A stretch of DNA of 35,931 nt from contig JALSUJ010000212.1 in the NCBI GenBank assembly GCA_027071355.1, forward strand, positions 1 through 35,931, written 5' to 3'. Shown here one piece after another: positions 20,818-27,798 of this stretch; the first letter of the stretch is position 1; every line of letters starts with the position of its first letter. The notes below the pieces were generated by a model. That model ran no database searches. It saw nothing but the letters and a program-made list of their open reading frames with translations, and was not told the DNA's origin. The translations under genes and the position numbers were made by a program. The stretch is from Gammaproteobacteria bacterium. GTDB lineage: Bacteria > Pseudomonadota > Gammaproteobacteria > GRL18.

Positions 20818-21567
20818 TTAATCCGGTGACCAGCCCAGGCGTTCGAGTACACCTGAAAGAACATCGTTGTTTTTTCGATAATCAATCACCAGTTCACCTG
20901 TTTCCATCTCGATGCGTGTCGGACAGCCAATCAGGTTGCTGATGGCCTCCTCCAGCTGAATGACTTCACGGGGTCGCGTTGTTGGGGGGGTTGTCGTGGG
21001 AGAACAATCCCCGTGAATAGCGGCCGTCAGGTCACGAACAGACAGTTGTTGCGCCACCACTTTTTTGAGGAAGAAACGTTGTGCCCCGCTTTCCAGTCTG
21101 GCAATGACTTTGACGTGCCCTTCTTTGATGGTGTCAGGATGATCACGGATCAGTACACGGGTTGTCTCAGGGAGTTGATGGATGCGTAAGGCATTACAGA
21201 TCACTGACCGGGGCATACCGGTTGCGTGGCTGTAGGCGGCCTGGCTACGGTAGTGGTGGCAGGCTTGCGCTATTTGATCTGCACGATCCAGAAAATGGGC
21301 TGTTGCAGGTTTAGCCAACGTCTGCAGGGCGGGTGGGGCCAGATGATCCACCGGTATTACCGGGATTTTATCCACCCCGATCTGTTGGGCGAGATACCAG
21401 GACTGCGGGGAGCCAACGATCTCTGCGTCACCCTCGGCTAAGGTGCGTACTAAAACCGGTTGAATGAGGCCGGTGGCTTTTGCCTGCGCAAGTAACGCGG
21501 GTGATAAACGTTCCCGCTGCGATGTGTAGGCTCCACATTGAAGCCGATCAATGTCGATTTGTTGCAT
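20818..21567 (-). CDS. ParB/Spo0J-like DNA-binding protein
   Basis: A 249-residue protein from ATG 21567. It has a ParB N-terminal domain in which the usual motif is altered (QIDIDRLQCGAYTSQRERLS, then GLIQPVLVRTLAEGDAEIVG, but SPQSWYLAQQIGVDKIPVI in place of GERR), and a central helix-turn-helix (QAAYSHATGMPRSVICNALR). The changed arginine patch may affect CTP binding. A small C-terminal domain (EMETGELVIDYRKNNDVLSG) is present. It has no ParA neighbour. Three parS-like dyads border the gene, which supports a role in site-specific DNA binding and perhaps autoregulation or stability. Confidence 0.8.
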   Translation of the reverse strand: MQQIDIDRLQCGAYTSQRERLSPALLAQAKATGLIQPVLVRTLAEGDAEIVGSPQSWYLAQQIGVDKIPVIPVDHLAPPALQTLAKPATAHFLDRADQIAQACHHYRSQAAYSHATGMPRSVICNALRIHQLPETTRVLIRDHPDTIKEGHVKVIARLESGAQRFFLKKVVAQQLSVRDLTAAIHGDCSPTTTPPTTRPREVIQLEEAISNLIGCPTRIEMETGELVIDYRKNNDVLSGVLERLGWSPD

Positions 21568-21580
21568 GATCTGTCCGGAA

Positions 21581-21598
21581 TGTTTCCACGTAGAAACA
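21581..21598. promoter_or_regulatory. parS-like site 2, at the start of the ParB-like gene
   Basis: TGTTTCCACGTAGAAACA lies 13 bases upstream of the ATG of the ParB-like gene and is the exact reverse complement of site 1, so binding here would allow autoregulation. Confidence 0.75.
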
Positions 21599-21641
21599 TG
21601 TTAGCGTATTCCATACCGGTTGGGTAGGGTTTAGTACTAAA

Positions 21642-21659
21642 TGTTTCTACGTGGAAACT
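21642..21659. promoter_or_regulatory. parS-like site 3
   Basis: TGTTTCTACGTGGAAACT matches site 1 except at the last base. It lies 43 bases beyond site 2 and 31 bases before CRISPR array 2. Confidence 0.7.
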
Positions 21660-21690
21660 GTTACCAGCCACGTCCAGCGTGGTCATGAGT

Positions 21691-22255
21691 CCCTTTACTC
21701 CGCCTACACGGACAAAAATCATGACGAACTACCTCTCCTTTACCCCCGCCTACACGGGGAATACGTTCTTAATTTTCCCAACAAAATTGGATCCTGCCCT
21801 TTACCCCCTCCTACGCGGGGAACACGCAAATAGCTCTACTAATCCAAATGCGGTTGATCCCTTTACCCCCGCCTACACGGGGAACATCCATCGCCTGAAC
21901 CAGAAATATCGTGTTTAATCCCTTTACCCCGCCTACACGGGGGGAATACCATTGACGAGTATGATTCTATGTATTTACGCACCCTTTACCCCCGCCTACA
22001 CGGGGAATACGCGCTGATTGAAGTACATGGTGTTGCTAATGTGCCCTTTACCCCGCCTACACGGGGAATACAAATCGATTGCTGAATGTTAATTTAATTT
22101 CAATCCCTTTACCCCCGCCTACACGGGGAACACAACGACAGAGGCGAGCCAGATACATTAAAAAACCCTTTACCCCCGCCTACACGGGGAATACGTCAAG
22201 ACCTCGCCATGCTATGACACTGGAGCCCCTTTACCCCCGCCTACACGGGGAACAC
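21691..22255 (-). CRISPR. CRISPR array 2, ten repeats, same repeat family as array 1
   Basis: Repeats start at 21691 (degenerate), 21736, 21797, 21859, 21920, 21982, 22044, 22105, 22166 and 22227; spacers are 32-33 bases except the first, which is about half length. The repeat is the same as in array 1, including variants that lost one C in the CCCCC run; the 21920 repeat also gained two Gs. The left end is degenerate (CGGACAAAAATC), while the right end touches the leader, so transcription is leftward. No cas genes flank it on either side. I saw no spacer shared with array 1. Confidence 0.95.
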
Positions 22256-22335
22256 GCTTCCTGTAGGTCGTTGATTGGAAGGTTGTTTTTAAGCGCCTGC
22301 CAATCTACCAACCAATATTACCATATTCAACTATG
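22256..22335 (-). promoter_or_regulatory. Leader of CRISPR array 2
   Basis: This segment matches the array 1 leader over about 80 bases, with roughly one difference in five. It lies between the last repeat and the long palindrome at 22347. Confidence 0.8.
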
Positions 22336-22346
22336 ATTTTTTGGAA

Positions 22347-22388
22347 TTGATGTACTCCCCACGAATGAATTCGTGGGGAGTACATCAA
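22347..22388. repeat. Near-perfect 42-bp palindrome overlapping the stop of the gene at 22385
   Basis: TTGATGTACTCCCCACGAAT, two bases, then its exact reverse complement form a 20-bp stem with almost no loop. There is no U run after it in the direction of the gene, so it is not a standard terminator. The sequence recalls hairpins at the ends of IS200/IS605-type elements. A 26-base version of one arm occurs at 1189-1214. Confidence 0.7.
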
Positions 22389-22813
22389 TGTTGTTTCCAG
22401 GGTTTTAGGTAGGGCACGGTTGCTTCTTTTCGATAGCGACCTGGCCAGTGCTGTCCTTTGCCAGTGCGTGTCCATGCTACAATCGAGAAACCGCCACCCT
22501 GATCGGTTTCTGGCAGAAGACGATCACATTGCTCACTAACGATAATTATCGAGAAGGGCGCATCGCTATCATCCTCCCACATTAGCTCCAGTGCCTCGCG
22601 TTGATATTTCCGCCAAAGGCCTCGGGTAACGATTACCTCACGTGCTGATTGCATCTCGTCGAGATAAGATGCTACGATGTCGGGCACTAACAATCGCCCT
22701 ACACCAGCGTTCCAGCTAAGATATACCATGCCGGCTTCGGCCTGGGGTAGATCGAAGTAATTGGTCTGTTTGATACTTGGTCCATTATTGACAATACAAA
22801 TGACGTTTTTCAT
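22385..22813 (-). CDS. Cytoplasmic protein of unknown function beside the CRISPR 2 leader
   Basis: A 142-residue protein from ATG 22813, MKNVICIVNNGPSIKQTNYF..., ending ...KEATVPYLKPWKQH. It has alternating strands and helices (REVIVTRGLWRKYQREALEL, APFSIIIVSEQCDRLL, GGFSIVAWTRTGKGQHW), suggesting a compact alpha/beta domain, and no membrane segment. It lies directly upstream of the array 2 leader on the same strand, with a long palindrome between. Its composition is intermediate between the GC-rich block and the AT-rich plasmid backbone. I recognise no family. Proximity to the array makes a CRISPR-related role worth testing but does not establish one. Confidence 0.6.
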   Translation of the reverse strand: MKNVICIVNNGPSIKQTNYFDLPQAEAGMVYLSWNAGVGRLLVPDIVASYLDEMQSAREVIVTRGLWRKYQREALELMWEDDSDAPFSIIIVSEQCDRLLPETDQGGGFSIVAWTRTGKGQHWPGRYRKEATVPYLKPWKQH

Positions 22814-22907
22814 AAGAATTGCCTTTATATGAGTTACTAGATTTTTTCTCTTGATGCTTTGGTTTCCACAAAAAACATTTATTTTCCTTATTTATCATAG
22901 TCTTAGG

Positions 22908-22927
22908 AAATTGTCGATCGACAATTT
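22908..22927. promoter_or_regulatory. Perfect 20-bp palindrome downstream of parB
   Basis: AAATTGTCGATCGACAATTT is self-complementary and followed by a T run on the plus strand. It lies 7 bases from the end of parB, where P1- and F-type plasmids keep their centromere. It may be parS or a bidirectional terminator. Confidence 0.45.
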
Positions 22928-22934
22928 TTATATT

Positions 22935-23882
22935 TTAATCAACAATTTTTAAAAATTTCTCTATTGCCTCCTTGATCTCGTCTCGGCTACAGTTTTTGGC
23001 AATAGTGAGGGCATAGCCACCGCCTTTTTTTGACCAGTGAATAACTTTCTTTCCGCCTTCTATCTGAATCGCTATGGTTTTTACTGTGTTTTTTACAGAA
23101 CCGTTCCCTGCTTTAACCAACTCGTTAACTAACAACGCCGGCTTTAATTCCTTGGTTTTTAGTCGTTCAGCTTGTGTAATAATGCGTTTTTTTGCTGCTG
23201 GATCAGTTAGAAAACGGGCCAGTTTTTTGTAATGCTCAACCGTAATTTCTGTTACGTCACGATAGGCATCAATAATTGGTTGGGGCAAATCTGCCAGTTT
23301 CAGTAACCGACTAAGCCAAGCCGCATCACATTCCAGATTTTTTACCATTTCAACCTGTCGATCATTGTAATATTCATGCAGGGCTTTTTTGTAATCAATG
23401 GCACGCTCATAGTCACAAATATCATCGCGGTCACGGTTCTCAATATCTGATAATCGAAATGCTTCCTCGTCAGTTAGCTGTCGTGGTTCAATAAGAAACT
23501 TGAAATCTGGCCACTTCTTACGCATATATGTGGCAGTCCAATGCCTACGAGCACCACATATAACCTCGTAATCATAGTCATCATCAGTAATTTTTCTGAC
23601 AATAGCCGGTATCTCCTGCCGACCCTGTGATCTGAATCCTTCAATAAGATCCTGGCATCGATGCTCATTTAATAATTCATAGCGACGATTATGCCCACTC
23701 CACATGCGACAGCGTGCCGGATCAACTAATAATTGTTTTGTTAAAACGGTATTAGCCTGTTCAGAAAATGTTTCCTTCCTGGAACTAATTCGATTCTTTT
23801 TATCCTGGTTAATATTTTTATTACTGGCCGGTAGGTCATTTTCTGTTATTGAGTCAAGAAAATTTTTATTGATATTTGTCAT
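22935..23882 (-). CDS. parB: ParB plasmid partition protein (SopB/P1 ParB type)
   Basis: A 315-residue protein from ATG 23882, which overlaps the stop of parA (ATGA). A variable N-terminus is followed by KQLLVDPARCRMWSGHNRRY, LIEGFRSQGRQEIPAIVRKI and VICGARRHWTATYMRKKW, the ParB nuclease-like/CTP-binding motifs including the ARR patch. The helix-turn-helix region reads VEMVKNLECDAAWLSRLLKL and the C-terminus is a small dimerisation-like domain (TIAIQIEGGKKVIHWSKKGG). It binds the centromere and stimulates ParA. This is a different type from the ParB-like protein at 20818. Confidence 0.92.
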   Translation of the reverse strand: MTNINKNFLDSITENDLPASNKNINQDKKNRISSRKETFSEQANTVLTKQLLVDPARCRMWSGHNRRYELLNEHRCQDLIEGFRSQGRQEIPAIVRKITDDDYDYEVICGARRHWTATYMRKKWPDFKFLIEPRQLTDEEAFRLSDIENRDRDDICDYERAIDYKKALHEYYNDRQVEMVKNLECDAAWLSRLLKLADLPQPIIDAYRDVTEITVEHYKKLARFLTDPAAKKRIITQAERLKTKELKPALLVNELVKAGNGSVKNTVKTIAIQIEGGKKVIHWSKKGGGYALTIAKNCSRDEIKEAIEKFLKIVD

Positions 23883-25105
23883 AATATACCCTCATCACGT
23901 AATTTCTGTTTATGACTCGGCCAAGTTTTTCTGATAAGTATTTCAACCTCCTTATTGAAAGCATCAAAATACGTTTTAGCGCGCCGGTGAACTTTTAACG
24001 ACGTGATGGGTTTTTCCAGTTCATAAATAGTCATTAAGCGTGTGCTGGCATTATCAACTTCAGCACTATCTTTTACTAATGTATTAAAACAATAGTTTTC
24101 AAAAATGTTTTTAATCATCACAGCAACAGCTGTATGCGCACTTTTGCCTTCGTTTATTTTAGTGATAACCGTTTTTACAAACTTATAATCAATCGAACGA
24201 CCAGTCATTTTTTCCAACATTTCTAAGACTTCATCCATCATGTCAAGAAATGTCACCGTAGAATCATAATCATACATTCCCGGCGGTGTTGGTATAACTA
24301 ATGCATTTGCTGCACTTAAAACATTTAGAGATATCATGCCTAAAGCGGGCGGTGCGTCTATCAAAATAATGTCATAACTATCTTTAACACTATCAATTCC
24401 CTGTTTTAAACGAAGTAGGGCAGAAGCCCCTACGCTCCTATTTCCCATCTGCGCTGCCAATAGATACTCTGAATTATAAAGATACAGACTGGAAGGAATA
24501 ATATCGATATTTGGCCAGTATGTATGTTTAATCACATCGGTTACTGTATTGGTATCAAACTGTAAGTAAGGCCCCAGTGTTTCTGACTGTTCAAGATTGT
24601 CAGGATATAAACCAAATGTTGTAGTCATAGAGGCCTGGGGATCACAATCAATAACAAGAATCCGATAGCCAGCAATCGCCAGATAATCAGCGAGATGACA
24701 TGTACCGGTGGATTTTCCACTGCCTCCCTTGAACGATTGTATAGCTAGTATAATCGGTTCATCATCATCGCTACGCCAGGGGAGAGTTCCGAATGTTTTC
24801 CGCATCGCCTGAATATCTTCAAGTCGATAACCAATTCGTCGATTATTTTCATCAAGGGCAGGGGGGGATAAACGCCCCTCTCGTTCAGCTTTCCGAATAG
24901 CTTCTTTAGATCGACTGACCAGACCTGCAGCTGTCGTTATATTAAAACGAATTTTTAGTTGTTTTTCCTCATTGGGTGAAAAAACTGAGGCGCGTAATTT
25001 ACGCTGAACTGTTTTTGCGCGTCTAATTAGTTCCTGAATCTGAATTCTTCCTGTTCCAGCATCTTCGGTATCATCTGTATATGATATTTTTTCTGCGTTA
25101 TTCAT
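23879..25105 (-). CDS. parA: ParA plasmid partition ATPase (type Ia, with N-terminal DNA-binding region)
   Basis: About 408 residues; I use the ATG at 25105 rather than the TTG before it. An N-terminal extension with a MerR-like helix-turn-helix (TAAGLVSRSKEAIRKAEREG and NNRRIGYRLEDIQAMRKTFG) is typical of P1/F-type ParA and allows autoregulation. The deviant Walker A reads QSFKGGSGKSTGTCHLADYL, Walker A' VIDCDPQASMTTTFGL and Walker B DIILIDAPPALGMISLNVL. It forms an operon with parB and diverges from rep. An inverted repeat in the intergenic region is a plausible operator. Confidence 0.95.
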   Translation of the reverse strand: MNNAEKISYTDDTEDAGTGRIQIQELIRRAKTVQRKLRASVFSPNEEKQLKIRFNITTAAGLVSRSKEAIRKAEREGRLSPPALDENNRRIGYRLEDIQAMRKTFGTLPWRSDDDEPIILAIQSFKGGSGKSTGTCHLADYLAIAGYRILVIDCDPQASMTTTFGLYPDNLEQSETLGPYLQFDTNTVTDVIKHTYWPNIDIIPSSLYLYNSEYLLAAQMGNRSVGASALLRLKQGIDSVKDSYDIILIDAPPALGMISLNVLSAANALVIPTPPGMYDYDSTVTFLDMMDEVLEMLEKMTGRSIDYKFVKTVITKINEGKSAHTAVAVMIKNIFENYCFNTLVKDSAEVDNASTRLMTIYELEKPITSLKVHRRAKTYFDAFNKEVEILIRKTWPSHKQKLRDEGIL

Positions 25106-25173
25106 CAAATTTTCGTTAAACCAGTTATTTAGGACTGAGGATAACGGATCTCCTATTTAGCGTTAACTATTAT

Positions 25174-25205
25174 TATATGTTTAGTACGCGCATTTTAAAC
25201 ATATA
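25174..25205. promoter_or_regulatory. Operator-like inverted repeat between parA and rep
   Basis: TATATGTTTA, 12 bases, then TAAACATATA form a perfect 10-bp inverted repeat in the divergent parA-rep region. A TTGACA at 25215 lies just to its right on the plus strand. ParA or Rep could bind here. Confidence 0.55.
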
Positions 25206-25293
25206 TTTTATTATTTGACAACCATATGATGTAACTATAATATTTAACAAACTTATTCGTTGTCGTTCTTTCATTATCTAGCAATAAAAACAG

Positions 25294-26352
25294 ATGACTA
25301 CAAACCTGACAAAAAAAATCAATATTATTGGTGAAAAAGTTTCCATACGTAACAAGGAAATTGGTCAAATTGAAGCTGAAATTTCTTCAGATACAATAAA
25401 TGAACAAAAACCCACTAAACACAGAAAAGGTTTATCCAGTGATAAAATCATTCAACAGGCTGAAAAGACATTTCTAAGAGATGAACAACTTGGTTTGTTC
25501 GATGTCATTCCGGTTACCAAGAAAAACATCTTTCCTACTATTCTCACTCGAATCCCTATTTTTATGCCCATCACTAAGACTATGCAAAAAAAATTACTTG
25601 ATGAGGATAATGCTTTATCATTTGAAACACCCTTTGGCTCGGGAAAACGATATGGTCCAAACCTGTGTGTTTTTGATGAAGATGTACTGTATGCGCTCTC
25701 AAAATTGACTAAGAAGAAGCTCATCGGGTCTCATAAGAACTTGCCTATAAGAGTTTCTAGTACCTATAAACCAGACAATAAGGGCAATGTCAGAGTTAAT
25801 ACAGTTTTATGTACAATAAGCGACATTCTTAGAGAGATTGAGTTATCGAACGGAGGACGTGAACGTACAAGAGTCCTTGATTCCCTAAAACGCCTGACAA
25901 ACTCATCAATAACGCTAACACTCAAAAAAAATGATCGCTATTTAGGTAATTGTGAAATAGGTAAATCGGTCAAATTGATTGATATCGAGTGGCAGTTGTA
26001 TTCAGAGGAAGGGTTTATCTATGGCCAATTTTCCCCGGTAGTCACTTATTGGCTAGAACAAGAATACACATATCTGGACTGGGACATACGTAAACGACTA
26101 AAAAGTGCCTTGGCAAAGGCACTACACCGTTTTTTATCCGGGCAGATAAATAAAAAAAATAAGATATTTTCAAAATTGAACAAGATCGACGATATTGCTG
26201 TGAGTATTGGTTTTCACTGTCGAAAAAGAGACATAAAAAAGCATTTTACAAACGCGCTCGATGAACTTGTTGGAGCCGGTTATTTGACCGAATTTGAGAT
26301 TACTGGTACGGGCCGATCAGAGCCCTTCAGGTTATTTGCTATGCGTGGATAG
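25294..26352 (+). CDS. repA: Plasmid replication initiator protein
   Basis: A 352-residue protein from ATG 25294; the ribosome-binding site is weak. Its N-terminal 60 residues are lysine-rich and polar. The core has RVNTVLCTISDILREIELSN, then RTRVLDSLKRLTNSSITLTL, EGFIYGQFSPVVTYWLEQEY, LDWDIRKRLKSALAKALHRF and KKHFTNALDELVGAGYLTEF. This is the layout of two winged-helix domains found in iteron-binding initiators (RepA/TrfA-like). It is followed directly by thirteen iterons, its expected binding sites. I cannot assign an Inc group. Confidence 0.85.
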   Translation: MTTNLTKKINIIGEKVSIRNKEIGQIEAEISSDTINEQKPTKHRKGLSSDKIIQQAEKTFLRDEQLGLFDVIPVTKKNIFPTILTRIPIFMPITKTMQKKLLDEDNALSFETPFGSGKRYGPNLCVFDEDVLYALSKLTKKKLIGSHKNLPIRVSSTYKPDNKGNVRVNTVLCTISDILREIELSNGGRERTRVLDSLKRLTNSSITLTLKKNDRYLGNCEIGKSVKLIDIEWQLYSEEGFIYGQFSPVVTYWLEQEYTYLDWDIRKRLKSALAKALHRFLSGQINKKNKIFSKLNKIDDIAVSIGFHCRKRDIKKHFTNALDELVGAGYLTEFEITGTGRSEPFRLFAMRG

Positions 26353-26354
26353 TT

Positions 26355-26938
26355 GCGTGTCATTTATGGCTAAAGACCCCGAAACCGAGTATAAGTGATT
26401 GATTTTTTGTCCACGAGTAGCGTGTCATTTGCGGCTGAACCCCTCTTTGTATCCTGAAGATTATTGTAAAACCTGCGTGTCATTTGTGGCTAAAGACCCG
26501 AAACCGAGTATAAGTAATTGATTTTTTGTCCACGAGTAGCGTGTTATTTGCGGCTGAACCACTCTTTGTATCCTGAAGATTATTGTAAAACCTGCGTGTC
26601 ATTTATGGCTAAAGACCCCGAAACCGAGTATAAGTAATTGATTTTTTGTCCACGAGTAGCGTGTCATTTGCGGCTGAACCACTCTTTGTATCCTGAAGAT
26701 TATTGTAAAACCTGCGTGTCATTTGTGGCTAAACCCCTCTTTGTATCCTGAAGATTATTGTAAAACCTGCGTGTCATTTGTGGCTAAAGACTCGAAACCT
26801 GGTATAAGTAATTGATTTTTTGTCCACAGGGTTGCGTGTCATTTGTGGCTTAGTAGCGTGTCATTTGTGGCTTAGTAGCGTGTCATTTGTGGCTTAGTAG
26901 CGTGTCAGTTGTGGCTTAGTAGCGTGTCAGTTGTGGCT
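26355..26938 (+). repeat. oriV: oriV: thirteen 17-bp iterons
   Basis: GCGTGTCATTTGTGGCT or close variants start at 26355, 26420, 26475, 26539, 26594, 26659, 26714, 26769, 26834, 26856, 26878, 26900 and 26922. The last five are exactly 22 bases apart (two helical turns); the earlier ones are 55-65 apart, in a roughly 120-base super-repeat that also carries ATAAGTAATTGATTTTTTGT and a TTGTCCAC segment like a DnaA box (TTTGTCCACAGGG near 26819). An AT-rich stretch follows (26939-27050), suited to strand opening. Confidence 0.92.
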
Positions 26939-27051
26939 TAACGATATTTAGTTGATCGCTATATCATTGATTTATATATATTTCTTTTTGTATTTTACCT
27001 GGCTAGTCTTTTTTAATCTTTCTAAGTCTATTCTAGTCAATTCATAACAAA

Positions 27052-27700
27052 AACCCTCCACCCGCAAAACAGCAGGGGAGGGTTCTTATTATGGGTAACA
27101 ATGCGGCACACGTGCCACATTGTTACCCTGTTCAATCCGCTCAGCACGACGTTTCTGTGCTGAGCGGATGTTTTTTAATTTAACTCGGCGCGCCATACTG
27201 GTGCGCCGAGTCAAATTAAACTCATCCCGCATATATTTTGCGGGATGAGTTTTATCCTCATCCACCATCTTTATGGTGGATGAGGATCTGTCATGCTTTT
27301 CTTCCAGCATGACTTTGACAACCTTCCCTTTTTCTAATGCTCCAATTCCCTGTGGAGCTATTTTTTCTTTCTTTACCGGTCGGGTGACCGGCAAAGAAAG
27401 AATTTTTCTCATCACCATCATGGTGATAATGATCGCCATGATGGTGACTTCTAAACAGAGCAGACTGTGCATAGTACACTCCTGGCATATTGCCTGTTAT
27501 GCCGTAATAATAATTACGGCGTTAAAAAAATGCCCGGTGACAGTAGCACTAAGTGCTATTATCAATCGGGCGTTTATGGGGTCTATACCCCGTAAGCAAT
27601 CATTAACGATTGCTTGATTTACCCTCGGATGAGGGCGTGCCTACAGGTATCGCATACATACTTGATCGTAGCTATGTATAACACTCCCTGTAAGCTAGTT
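27052..27700. repeat. Array of about 17 consecutive, unrelated hairpins
   Basis: Inverted repeats follow each other with only a few bases between: 27052-27084, 27093-27128 (11 bp), 27135-27169 (13 bp), 27177-27217, 27218-27252 (14 bp), 27254-27287 (15 bp, 4-base loop), 27290-27313, 27339-27358, 27365-27402, 27412-27447 (12 bp), 27484-27503, 27501-27520, 27532-27571, 27576-27593, 27594-27615, 27622-27635 and 27654-27679. Arms differ from hairpin to hairpin; several stems are perfect. Three or four are followed by T runs. Open frames here are fragmentary and follow the palindromes. Between 27700 and 27798 I see nothing. Confidence 0.85.
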
Positions 27701-27798
27701 TTTTAGGAAAACCGTCAAAAACCCTTTTTATACTTGTAAAGTCAAGTCGTCTCCATAGAGACTAAAACCCTTTATTAAGATATCAGCGATAATTCAGA

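Noticed and set aside
21651-22336. Open frames across CRISPR array 2 (PAYTGNT- or PLPPPTRGT-like)
   Set aside because: Repeat translation only; the array structure explains them.
27089-27617. Frames of 65-127 residues inside the hairpin array
   Set aside because: Palindromes force similar frames on both strands; the proteins are low in complexity with mirrored segments and no start signals.
27052-27700. Integron attC cassette array or retron
   Set aside because: No recurring RYYYAAC-type core sites, no integrase and no reverse transcriptase nearby; hairpin arms share no sequence.
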